Shown here piece after piece: positions 1 to 11,202 of a stretch of 64,000 bases of DNA. The position numbers and the translations under genes were made by a program. How positions within the stretch are numbered: the first letter of the stretch is position 1; every line of letters starts with the position of its first letter. The DNA is taken from contig CM114272.1 in assembly GCA_050084515.1 (NCBI GenBank), forward strand, positions 14,198,001 through 14,262,000. The letters are read 5' to 3'. The notes under the pieces were generated by a model. The model worked only from the letters and a program-made list of their open reading frames with translations. It was not told the origin of the DNA and made no database searches. Source of the DNA: Blasia pusilla. Its lineage: Eukaryota > Marchantiophyta > Marchantiopsida > Blasiales.

Positions 1-705
1 CTTGGAGACTGGGATATTCAGTTGCCATGGTTAGCCATGGGGTATAGGTTCAATCGCCAAGCATCCTTGGCTTCCTTCTCACCTTATTTTTGTTATACGG
101 CCGAGATCGGACTTGCCAACAAAGAATTGCCGAGATTCTAGTGAGGTGGTGAACCTTGATGACCCGAGAGATGTGGATGAGAGTGTGTTCTCGCCGGCGA
201 GCTCTTCGGAGAGTTATGCTAATGACCTTTGAGAATCTTGCCATTGCTCAACATAGGGATACATTGCGGTATGCAACCATTCGGGTGGAGGTTATCGACC
301 ATCGATTCAGAGGTTCCATGTGGGGACTATGTCTATTTTGCAGATTGCACCGAAATAACGTTGGATGTGACGGCACGCCGCATTATGTTACGAAAAGCGC
401 GAGGTGTTAGCTTCGGAGTTCTCATGTTGGAGGGTCGTGATGGAGTTGTTTGGAAGGACCATGTGCGTAATTGTGCGCCATGTCATCTTCCAAATGTGGA
501 TGGTATCTTGTTGATCCAAGCTTAGCCATGATCCGTGCTAGCTTGAGGTGCATGTTGTGTGGGTCTCACCTGCAACGCAGCCGTATGTTGGTGTGTGATC
601 GGTGTTCTAGGGGTTGGCACATGATGTGTTTGACTCCACGTATGGATGTTGTTCCTCTTTTGGAAGGTGGGTTTGTCCTCGATGTACTTAGGAGAGGTAG
701 ATGAC
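1..705 (+). pseudogene. Ty3/gypsy element A: integrase C-terminus and PHD finger, decayed
   Basis: This is the 3' coding end of a Ty3/gypsy polyprotein, entering from the window edge. The first 75 bases encode LGDWDIQLPWLAMGYRFNRQ, the integrase C-terminal stretch also found in the element at 1.4-4.8 kb. After frame breaks, the segment near 430-490 matches the family tail KDHVRNCAPCHLPN. Around 548-700 a PHD-type zinc finger is readable (CMLC, CDRC, GWH, MMC). Its last Cys pair (WVCPRCT then stop) lies in a different frame from the earlier ones, so a frameshift has broken it. No single ORF spans the region. The identity rests on similarity to the better-preserved copies further along the window. 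Confidence 0.8.
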
Positions 706-865
706 TTGATCTTTGCATGATATGGATTACGGATGTGCGACTAACGATGGGGCAACCTAGCACCCGGCCTTCTGATTCGGGCACCCAAGAAGGTGTATAG
801 CATGTAGTAGATATATAGGGCTACGTGGGAACTAGAGGGACCTAACCGCCAGTTAGGGGGCGAGT
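706..865 (+). other. 3' untranslated tail and polypurine tract of element A
   Basis: Non-coding tail between the PHD stop codon and the LTR. It ends in CCTAACCGCCAGTTAGGGGG followed by CGAGT, a G-rich polypurine tract of the kind used to prime plus-strand synthesis. The same tract sits just before the LTR at about 4810-4834, 41.83 kb, 39.15 kb (reverse) and 54.99 kb (reverse). That recurrence identifies it as a family-wide signal. Confidence 0.7.
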
Positions 866-1440
866 TGTGGTACACTTGTGTTTGTGGATGCTCTCGTCTA
901 TGTTATGTATGTATGTGAGTATGGTATGTCAATGATGTATGTTGTATGATGATGTGGATTGGCACGACAACTGTCATGACCATACGGATTATGTCGTAGA
1001 GTATAGTGTGCTAGTAGAGGCCATTCCTTATGTAGGACCGTAGTGGCTTGGTAGAGATGCGGTTTCATACATAGGGTTGGGGGTTACTCGGTTGGGGTGA
1101 CTTTCCCAGAGGGGCCGCTCTTAGGTTGGAGGATATAAGGTGGAGTGCACTAAAAAAAATCATTCTTTGAGTTGAGCCTGTTGCGTTGGGAGTTAGTCTT
1201 GGTAGTGAGTAGAGCTCTTGGCTATGGTGTTTCCCGCAAGCTTCGACCTAGATTCTCCCATCGTGGAGTGGGTTTGGCTCGATTGTATGTGATTGTATAC
1301 GTGTTTTATGACAATAGGTCTTTCACGGATTTCAGTTGTGGTACACTTGTGGTTGTGGATGCTCTCGTCTATGTTATGTATGTATGTAAGTATGGTATGT
1401 CAGCGATGTATGTTGTATGACGATGTGGATTCGCACGACA
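866..1440 (+). mobile_element. Miniature LTR element (two 104-bp LTRs around 367 bp)
   Basis: Two near-identical direct repeats, 866-969 and 1337-1440, both begin TGTGGTACACTTGTG and end GCACGACA. They therefore have the TG...CA ends of LTRs. The 367 bp between them have no convincing coding content. The first copy directly follows the polypurine tract of element A; the second is joined directly to the reverse-transcriptase region of element B. The arrangement resembles a TRIM-like deletion derivative sharing its LTRs with its neighbours. The LTRs are very short for a gypsy element. Both contain the box GATGTATGTTGTATG near their 3' end, which recurs in the other LTR variants of this window. 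Confidence 0.65.
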
Positions 1441-1518
1441 CGGTCGAGTATTATTTTTCGAGACGGGGTTGCACCATAGCAACCACCGATATCCGCGCCG
1501 GAGAGTCCTACTGTAGTC

Positions 1519-2904
1519 ATGATGGAGACTTGGGAGCCAGATATGGGCCCTAAGTTGACAAGAGGAGAGCGGCGCCGAATACATCAGTTCCTCAAGAGTT
1601 TTAGGAGTTGCTTTGCGTTTAGCATGGAGGATTTGGGTACGCTGAAGGGACCGGGGATCCGCATTGAGTTGTGGAGTGATACGCCGATCTTCCGACGACC
1701 CTACAGGTACAGTGATATGGAGAGGGCTCTGATTCAAAGTAGGAGCCATGACTTGGTTGGAGCACGACTAGTGGAGATGTCGCATGGGGAGTATGCATGT
1801 GCCATTGTCATGCCCGCCAAGAAGGATGTGCATGGCAATTGGACAAATAGGCGGATGTGTGGGGATTACCGACCTATCAATCGGCAGACGAAGTCCGACA
1901 GGTATGCCATGCCCACCCCTGAGGATATCTTTGATGCGATTGGTCATGCACAGGTTTTCAGTTCATTGGATTTGGGAGCCGGATACCATCAGTTGCCTAT
2001 CAGATTGGAGGACAGGCAGACGATGGAATTTTGGGGCATCGATCCTCACGGGAAGGATTATTTGTACCAGTGGCGGTTTTTACCATTTGGGTTAAATAAT
2101 GCCCCAGTTGAGTTTGAGAGGGTCATGGATAGGATCTTGGCTGGTCTGGATTTTGCTAGGTGTTATATTGATGACATCGTAGTCTTTAGCGCCACGGTTG
2201 AGGAGCATGAGCGACATCTACAGGAGGTGTTTCGACGATTGCAATTACATGGGCTGAAGCTACATCCAGGCAAGTGCAAGTTCTTCTACGACAAGATTGA
2301 GTACTTGGGTCATACGATATGCCCACAGGACCTTGGTGTTCAACAGACAAAGGTAGAGGCTATCTCACGCTTTCCACGCCCTACAGATGTGAGCCGTGTT
2401 TGCGCATTCATGGGATTGGCGAACTTCTATTGGCGGTATGTCAAGGGATTCAGTTCGATTGCAAAGCCGTTGACCTTGTTGACCAAGGTGGATCACGAGT
2501 GGCACTGGGGGGATGAGCAGGAGCGAGCATTTCAGTGGCTCAAGGAAAGGTTGACGTCCACGCCCATCTTGAGGAGATCGATCAGGGGGCGTCCTTTCCA
2601 GTTGCACACAGATTTGAGCATGTTGGGGCTTGGAGCGGTGCTCACCCAACATGATGATGAGGATAGAGAGTTTGTGGTGGCTTACGCTAGCCTCTCGAAC
2701 AACGCTGCAAAGGCAAAGTACAGCTCGTATGAGGGTGAGTGCTTGGCTGCAGTGTGGGCTGTCGCGCATTTCAGGTGTTACTTATTCGGTAATCCCTTTA
2801 CCATCATCATTGATCATCAACCACTGAAGTGGTTGATGAAGTCTGACAAGCTTACAGGGAAGCTTGCGAGATGGGCTCTGTTGTTGCAGGAGTATGATTT
2901 TTAG
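1519..2904 (+). CDS. Reverse transcriptase-RNase H of element B (open but isolated)
   Basis: A 461-codon open frame with a complete Ty3/gypsy reverse transcriptase followed by RNase H. Visible RT landmarks are MCGDYRPINRQT (fingers), SSLDLGAGYHQLPI (first catalytic Asp), FGLNNAPVEFERVM and the catalytic box CYIDDIVVFS. The thumb RPTDVSRVCAFMGLANFYWRYV follows. RNase H has LHTDLSMLGLGAVLTQ, the YEGECLAAVWA helix and DHQPLKWLM. The frame ends at a TAG after LLQEYDF, although the homologous protein continues directly (VVHTRGTLNHDADGLS is readable after the stop), so this is a nonsense mutation. The ATG at 1519 need not be the native start, because the native protein is a polyprotein. Confidence 0.9.
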   Translation: MMETWEPDMGPKLTRGERRRIHQFLKSFRSCFAFSMEDLGTLKGPGIRIELWSDTPIFRRPYRYSDMERALIQSRSHDLVGARLVEMSHGEYACAIVMPAKKDVHGNWTNRRMCGDYRPINRQTKSDRYAMPTPEDIFDAIGHAQVFSSLDLGAGYHQLPIRLEDRQTMEFWGIDPHGKDYLYQWRFLPFGLNNAPVEFERVMDRILAGLDFARCYIDDIVVFSATVEEHERHLQEVFRRLQLHGLKLHPGKCKFFYDKIEYLGHTICPQDLGVQQTKVEAISRFPRPTDVSRVCAFMGLANFYWRYVKGFSSIAKPLTLLTKVDHEWHWGDEQERAFQWLKERLTSTPILRRSIRGRPFQLHTDLSMLGLGAVLTQHDDEDREFVVAYASLSNNAAKAKYSSYEGECLAAVWAVAHFRCYLFGNPFTIIIDHQPLKWLMKSDKLTGKLARWALLLQEYDF

Positions 2905-3078
2905 GTGGTACATACACGTGGGACGCTCAACCATGATGCAGATGGGTTGAGTCGTAACCCATGCCCTAGTCAGCGAGATGCGACTGGAGCTCGATGGCAT
3001 GGAGAGAGTGATGAGGAGTCAATGACAGGATGGCACACGTAAGCCTCTTTAGGCATGTTGGCTATGGAGAGCTAAAGT

Positions 3079-4120
3079 GTGGAGATTTTGATGGCGAGGT
3101 CTAGTGGAGAGTCCTTGGATCTTGAGGCCAGTGAGGAGACCACAGATGGCCGAGATATTCATGATGATGGAGTAGTCTTGGAGTACCTTCGGACTGGAAG
3201 CATTGCAAGCACCGTGGGTGCTAGAGAGCGAGATCGGATCCTACAACGGGCCAGACGGTTTCGTTGGGAGGGGACACATGTTTTGAGGGTTTGGGAGGAT
3301 GGCAGAATACGCGTAGTGCCGCATCCTTTGCAGAGAGCACGACTGGTGCAGCATCCCCACGAGGACTTGGGTCACTTTGGGGTGAAGCGACGTACAACTT
3401 CCTCTAGATTCAGTATTGGTGGCGAGGCATGCAGACTGACGTTCAACAGTTTGTTTCCAGATGCATGGTGTGTGATCGGGTCCGAGCATTGTTCAACGCT
3501 CCGACTCCACAGTTGCATCCATTACCGATCATGGGCTTAGGGTATAGATGGAGTTTGGATTTTGCACAACCTTTACCTTTGACAGAGCGTCACAGTCGTT
3601 ATGTGTTGGTAATGGTCGAGCACTTCTCAAAGTGGATCGAGTTGGTTGCATTGTCTGACAAAGCGAGTGAGGGAGTAGCTTATGCCTTCCTTGATAGAGT
3701 GCTGAGTCATTATGGCAGACCGGCTGAGGTGTTGACAGACCAAGGTACTCAGTTTCGCGGTGAGTTCCAAGCCTTGTGTGATCAGGCGGTGATCGACCAT
3801 CGCACGACTTTGCGAGATCATCCCGAGGATGGATTAGCGGAGAGAGTTGTGCGACTTCGCGAGATCATCCCGAGGCGGATGGATTAGCGGAGAGAGTTGT
3901 GCAGACGGTGAAGAGGCGTTTACGCAAGTATGGCTTGCAGAGAGGTCACCTAGGAGATTGGGACCTCCACTTGCCCTGGTTGGCAATGGGATACAGATTC
4001 AGCAGGCAGGCATCCTTAGCGTCTTTTTCCACCGTACTTGCTACTGTATGGCCGAGAGCCAGATTTACCTGCGGCCATTCGTCGAGATGCTGGTGAGGTG
4101 CTGGACCTTGATGACCTAGA
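3079..4120 (+). pseudogene. Integrase of element B, frameshifted
   Basis: The integrase of element B. The zinc-binding HHCC region is readable as LVQHPHEDLGHFGVK, then CMVCDRVRA after a frame change around 3390-3430. The core has SLDF (first Asp), EVLTDQGTQF (second Asp) and DGLAERVV (Glu), i.e. the DDE catalytic triad. A tandem duplication of about 48 bp (3804-3851 and 3853-3901) repeats the GCGAGATCATCCCGAGG...GAGAGAGTTGTGC segment. It encodes the catalytic Glu region twice and shifts the frame. Beyond it the text returns to family sequence (VWLAERSPRRLG in one frame, LLYGREPDLPA in another). Unlikely to be active. Confidence 0.8.
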
Positions 4121-4647
4121 TGCATGGATGCGAGCATGTTCTCAGAGGGCTGAGTTATTTTGGAGAGTGATGCCCATGGCGTTCGAGAACTTGGCGATTG
4201 CGCAACATCGAGATACGTTGAGGTATGCGACTATTCGAGGTGGTGGTTATCGACCAACTATCCGGAGGTTTTATCAGGGAGATTATGTCTGTCTACTTGC
4301 AGTAGACGGCATCGACGACGTTGGATGTGACTGCACGGCGCACTATCCTGAGAGTGCGTGACGTTTAGCCATCCGGTGTTCTCTTGCTGAAGGGACGCGA
4401 TGGTATGGTATGGAAGGACCATGTGCGTAATTGTGCGCCATGTCATCTTCCTAACATTGGTGGTACAGTAGATCCGAGCTTAGTAGTAGTTCCTGCAGGC
4501 TTGCCTTGTATGTTGTGTGGTTCTGCCCCTAGTGCGGCCACGATGCTAGTATGTGATGGATGTTCGAGAGGTTGGCATATGGCATGTCTGACGCCACCTC
4601 TCACTAGGGTTCCTCGGGGACGATGGATGTGTCCCAGATGTACATAG
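4121..4647 (+). pseudogene. Integrase C-terminal extension and PHD finger of element B
   Basis: The end of the polyprotein. AFENLAIAQHRDTLRYATIR and GGGYRPTIRRF are family-conserved, followed by a frame-broken GDYV segment, then GRDGMVWKDHVRNCAPCHLP. The last 48 codons (about 4505-4647) form a complete C4HC3 PHD finger: CMLC, CDGC, GWH, MAC, WMCPRCT and stop. PHD fingers usually read histone H3 tails. In many plant gypsy elements (chromoviruses) this C-terminal position holds a chromodomain, so the PHD may play the equivalent targeting role; that role is inference. This is the best-preserved PHD copy in the window. Confidence 0.8.
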
Positions 4648-4874
4648 AGGAGATACTAGGTGGGTTTCGATTCCGACTTTTTTGTGATATGGATGACAGG
4701 AAGGCGACTAACGATGGGGCCACATGAGCACCCGACCTTCTTGCTCTTAGCGTCAGAGAGATGTATGTCATGGTAGGTAGGGATAGATGGCTATCTGGAG
4801 TTAGAGGAACCTAACCACTAGTTAGGGGGGCGATTGGAGATATTTTAGTACTTCTTGTCTCGTTGTTTGGATGC
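4648..4874 (+). repeat. 3' UTR, polypurine tract and LTR start of element B
   Basis: Non-coding tail, then CCTAACCACTAGTTAGGGGG and CGAT, then the first 40 bp of an LTR (4835-4874) beginning TGGAGATATTTTAGTACTTC. It matches the LTR start at 38220. The LTR is cut off after about GGATGC, and unrelated sequence follows. Confidence 0.7.
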
Positions 4875-4904
4875 TTCCATCATCTGATTGCCATCCTAGC
4901 CAAT

Positions 4905-5175
4905 AAGAAATGTTCTCCTCCCAAAAATCAAGGATGAAACCAACACATCATACGACTCTATAGGTGTCGTGATCGCTCAAGTGTACACTATTGCACTATC
5001 TAACTCATGCTTTGGATGGAGTCTAACAACTAACTCCCTTTGAGTTATGTATTGGGTGGGTAACACACCCCCAATAGAGGTATGTATTTGAAAGGAAAAA
5101 GGCTTAATGTCGCCATTTCATAACCCCAACGCCAAACACGCCACCTTCCCTAAAATCAAGGGTTCGAGACTAGCC
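4905..5175 (-). pseudogene. Protease fragment of a gypsy element, antisense scrap
   Basis: The + strand here matches, with decay, the + strand at about 60.77-61.04 kb, which is the protease region of element D (sense on -). Shared words include TCAAGGATGAA, ACATCATACGAC, CATAACCCCAACGC and CATCAAGGGTT-like endings. It is a scrap of protease-coding DNA in the opposite orientation to element B and too decayed to translate. It marks a second insertion or a rearrangement at this end of the cluster. Confidence 0.6.
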
Positions 5176-5194
5176 TGTGTTGTAAACCGCGAAA

Positions 5195-5378
5195 CTAGGA
5201 AGGTTGAGCTTGATGAGAGATCGAGACGAGAACCCGGAAAGTTAGCCCGTTGATTGATCCAACACCCGAGTAACCAGAGTGCGTGTTTGGATATAAATCA
5301 GCGTTGAGAGCGTGACCTACTGAACGCACGCTTCCGCAACAACAAAGATTAACGTTCAAGGAGAGTAGGCGCACAACA
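5195..5378 (+). repeat. Terminal 184 bp of a second LTR family
   Basis: Matches the last 190 bp of the solo LTR at 59593-60588. Shared blocks include AAGGTTGAGCTTGATGAGA, GAGAGTGCGTGTTTGG and CGTGACCTACTGAACGCACG. Both copies end in CAACA. The rest of the LTR is absent here. Confidence 0.75.
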
Positions 5379-7387
5379 TAGTTGGTAAGTGGTTAGATTT
5401 TTACCATGTTGATAATATAGGGAATGATGATCAACGTGATGTTTGGATATATGTAACTTTGTATAGAGTGGTCAAATGAGGTCAGTTAGATAGTCCATTG
5501 CATTGGTAATGATATATTTTAAAGACTCCATGTTTTTTTAAAATTTTGAGTTATGTGACCTTTTGACATAATCAATCGTCACCTATTCAGTCGTTTGAAA
5601 AAGTTATCAATTTGGGATGCATTTAAGGAGGGGGATCTCTTTCGGCTCTTCGCAATGGTGTATGAAAGCAAATTATGGCTTTCAAGAGCCATATTTCTCA
5701 TGGTGAGCCGAAATAACATTTTATCTTAAAGCTTTTGGAAGGAGATAGAGTGTTAGAGTTTGGATTATCTCATGGAGGAGGATGGATGTGGCTTGACGAT
5801 CATATTTACTTTTGAGAGTCTAATGGGTTGTGTGTACCATTTTCTGGGTACTTTTGTTGTATGGTCGTCATATGCATGTGTGAGCTTATTTTTGTGTTCG
5901 TATGAGTCTTTGTGGCATTTTTTTAGAAGATCAATGGTGTTTGTTGAGGGGATATGAACAATGTTATGTTTACACACTACAAGCCTTTTTACCTCTTATG
6001 GAAATGAAATTGAGTGAGCCACTACGTTACATGCGGAAATAAGGGAGGTCATCAAGCTTCAAGTGGATATTAATTGGATTATGAACGTAGGCAAACTTTT
6101 TCTCTTCTTTTTTTTTCAATTTTTTTCTCTTAAGAGGGAGTTGATGTGAAGCAATTTGACACACTCATCATCCAATTAATCTTGTACGTTTAGATATATA
6201 GATTCCATGTCACATGGTCGTAAAAGGAGAAATTACCAAGAAAAACATTACCATCATCTCTATCTCCTTCACCCACCAAAATCCATCTAAGTCCTCTTGG
6301 GGACATTGACCGTGGCTTCAAAAATTCTTGAGCTTACATGGAGGAGATTCTAATGTGCCAAAAGTTGTTTGCAAGTATGCTTAAACTTAATTATGCAATC
6401 TTCTGATATTGGTGTGACTCTATCACTCTACTAGCAATACGCTCCTTGGCTTTGAGCATGGGGTTATGTATTTATTTAGTGAGTCGCCTCTCATTGAGCT
6501 GCCCAAACCCAAAAGAAGGCAACAACTTCTTGCAGAATTTCATGCCAAGATGTCATACATTTTTATTATCAGATACAACTTAAAATATTCTTATTTACTA
6601 GGATCCATTGAGGGCATCGTCTCTTTGCCACAAAATTTGCTCAACAAACCACTAAAAAAGTGAGAGGCCAAGACAAGAGAGAATGATAAGACTCAAATTA
6701 TTCTCTTGCTATTTTGGATGTCATTCTTGAGAGGAATGTAGATTGAGGGAGTGATATGTAGGAAGAGTTAATTTTTGGAAAATATCTCTTAATTTAAAAT
6801 AATGAAGACGAGATTTTTTTTTAAATGAGCATACTTACTAGTCTCTAGTAGGGTTACTAAACTCAATCCATTTCCTATTCATGACATTACCCATAAGGCT
6901 CAAATACGGTAAATTACCGTCCATAGGAATAGTACGATGCCCAAACTTCCCATTTCATTTGGGCACAAATTGGTTTAATCCTCGTCTTTATTCTCGTGAG
7001 TTTGCTCTCAAATACGTTGGACAAAGTTGGCTACCCAACTATATTATTATTGGAGAGTGCCCCTTTAATTTTAAAACACTTCTCCATCATCACTCTCCTT
7101 CACAAAAAATTAAAATAATTCAATTTATCCACCAATATATTATTTAAAACTAAAATTAATTTGAAAATTTAAAGATTAGTTAAATCATCAATCACGAATA
7201 GATATTAGTAATGAGAGAATACTCGTAGATCCACCCACGGCTCTCTCTTCAGGGCCGCCGTACCAGTTTGCTATGCTTTGACACCCTTCATGCAAAGTAC
7301 TCCTGCTCAACTCAACTTTGACACCCCCCGTAGATTGTAATCATTCAAATTAAATACAAATGCCCGATACAATGATGCCGCAAGGGC
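5379..7387. other. AT-rich intergenic stretch, no gene recognised
   Basis: About 2 kb of AT-rich sequence with homopolymer runs and short ORFs only. None of the frames shows a recognisable domain. A 65-codon frame at 6466-6663 and an 88-codon frame at 6881-7147 have low-complexity composition and no support. The last 200 bp before 7388 become more GC-balanced and probably belong to the RPS6 upstream region. Confidence 0.5.
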
Positions 7388-7423
7388 ATGACGTGGCACG
7401 CCCTTGCTAGGTAGCTAGGGTTC
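7388..7423 (+). promoter_or_regulatory. RPS6 promoter module: ACGT box plus telo-box-like element
   Basis: ATGACGTGGCA (7388-7398) contains the TGACGTGG core bound by plant bZIP factors. CTAGGGTTC (7415-7423) resembles the telo-box (TTAGGGTTT) typical of plant ribosomal-protein promoters. The module lies about 155-190 bp before the RPS6 start codon. The identical two words occur in the same order and orientation upstream of the second RPS6 copy (37744-37776), which supports function. Confidence 0.6.
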
Positions 7424-7576
7424 AGACACCAAGATCTATGTGCATTAGGGCAACGCCGCGAGAGCAGAATGTCTTCACCAACATTTTTCTCTTCTCTCTT
7501 GTCAAAGTGATGTGCGCAGGGTGAGACCAGGGCCCGTCTCCCCCCGGCAACCGAAGAATCGGAACGAAACGAAGCC

Positions 7577-9750
<2,174 letters not shown>

Positions 9751-11202
9751 GCCCATTAAGTTCTCAAACATACTGGGTTTGAAAATCTAATCCAGTTAAA
9801 CAAGCATCAAAGAGTTCTGATTCCAGGCGCAGGAAAGAGGGAGGACATTCACTCCCCTCCTAGGTCTCTAATTTTGCCTTCTCGGTCGATAACTGAAGTA
9901 AGAAAGTAAGCGTAGGAGATCAATGAGCTAGGCCCAGATCAACACGGAATGGAGTTCTGGACGTATTTATCTTCTGAGACCAGTCTCTAGGTTGATTTAG
10001 AACTTTTTATGGTGAGGCTCTGTAGGAAGGACCTCAGGCCCGATAGCCGTGTTGCACTTGGAGCTTTACTATTGTCAATAGTCCAAATGAGGCATCTGCC
10101 TGTCAGCTTCTTTGTTGTGATGGCTTCCTTGTCGAGACGGGGAAATTGTCCGCCAGCTGCCCCGGTATACATCTCTCCCCAGCCTTGGCTACCTTTGTGC
10201 AAGCTAGAATCATGTCTGATTCTGGCTTGGAAGAGAAATCTGTTCGAGATCTATGTTTAGGGTAAAAAACCCTATGTCCCTGAGTACCGAGTCACCGGAC
10301 TCGGTACCCTTCGGTAAGGGTACTCGCGAAATTCATTTAATCAGATTTGAGAAGGTTATCTGCCTCGAAAACTGTAAATTTTGGTTATTTGTGTTTTGGA
10401 AAGAAATGACGTCGTCCGAGTGAACCTGATTACCTGTTCAAATATCAATGCTTCAAACGGTTGGGTTGTCTTTGAGGTAAGCAGAACATATAGGGTGCCT
10501 TGGTGAATGGAAGAAAATTGCAGCTGCGCCGTAATAAATGCCGACTTACGTCGCGCGATATGGAATGAGCGATTGTTCATATTAACCACACCTTTTTCTT
10601 CGGCACAATTGAAATGGAACGTTAGCGAAAGAAAGGAAAGTTTCTTTGGATGTACATGGCGAAGAATGTTGATTGTCGTCATTTTCCCCACCTACCCGAA
10701 AATTTTCCGTTTCCTTTTAAAATGTCCTCCGAAATTAAATTTGGTGGGAGAATTGTCAACGTTTTATTAGTCCACTGTTCATTGATCTCAAGAAAACCCA
10801 ATTGTCAGAGTCATTCGTACCTTTAATGGCATTGTGCCTCACGCGGAGTACGCATCCGGGATGAAAGCTTGTCCGGGATGTTAATGACATTTCATCATTT
10901 ATGTCATTAACAAACGGTAAGTTAAGATTATCTCCTATAGTACTCCCAATGACAGTAATCTACAGTGTCCACCTTGTAAAGATGGTAATAAAGCTTGGAG
11001 GAACTTGCGTCCGAACATCGGGACTATGGATACAGAACGGGCCTCCGATCAGTCTTCCGAGAGACATCTTAAATCATTGTCGAAAATAAATCTCCGTTGG
11101 CACTGTGACGATCAAGTGAGCCTTGGCCTTGGCTGAATAATGTTCCGGAGTATAGCCAAGAATTGAAAAATCAGACGAATCGATTCTCCACGTCCAGCTA
11201 TC
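9751..11202. other. Intergenic region between RPS6 and GT43 (convergent 3' ends)
   Basis: Holds the 3' flanks of two convergent genes. No coding region is recognised. A perfect 10-bp inverted repeat, GTACCGAGTC (10284-10293) and GACTCGGTAC (10298-10307) around a 4-nt loop, lies 530 bp past the RPS6 stop. The remaining frames (for example 10507-10770) have no domain support. Confidence 0.5.

Larger units (their letters stand above)
1441..4834 (+). mobile_element. Ty3/gypsy element B, 5'-deleted (RT-RNase H-integrase-PHD)
   Basis: A gypsy element on the + strand that starts about 80 bp before the reverse transcriptase. It runs through RNase H, integrase and a PHD finger to the polypurine tract. 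The domain order RT-RH-IN is that of Ty3/gypsy, not copia. The gag, protease and methyltransferase parts seen in elements C and D (46.5-63.2 kb) are missing, and the LTR ending at 1440 is joined directly to the RT leader. An in-frame stop after RNase H, a frameshift near 3390 and a tandem duplication near 3810-3900 show it is dead. Confidence 0.85.
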
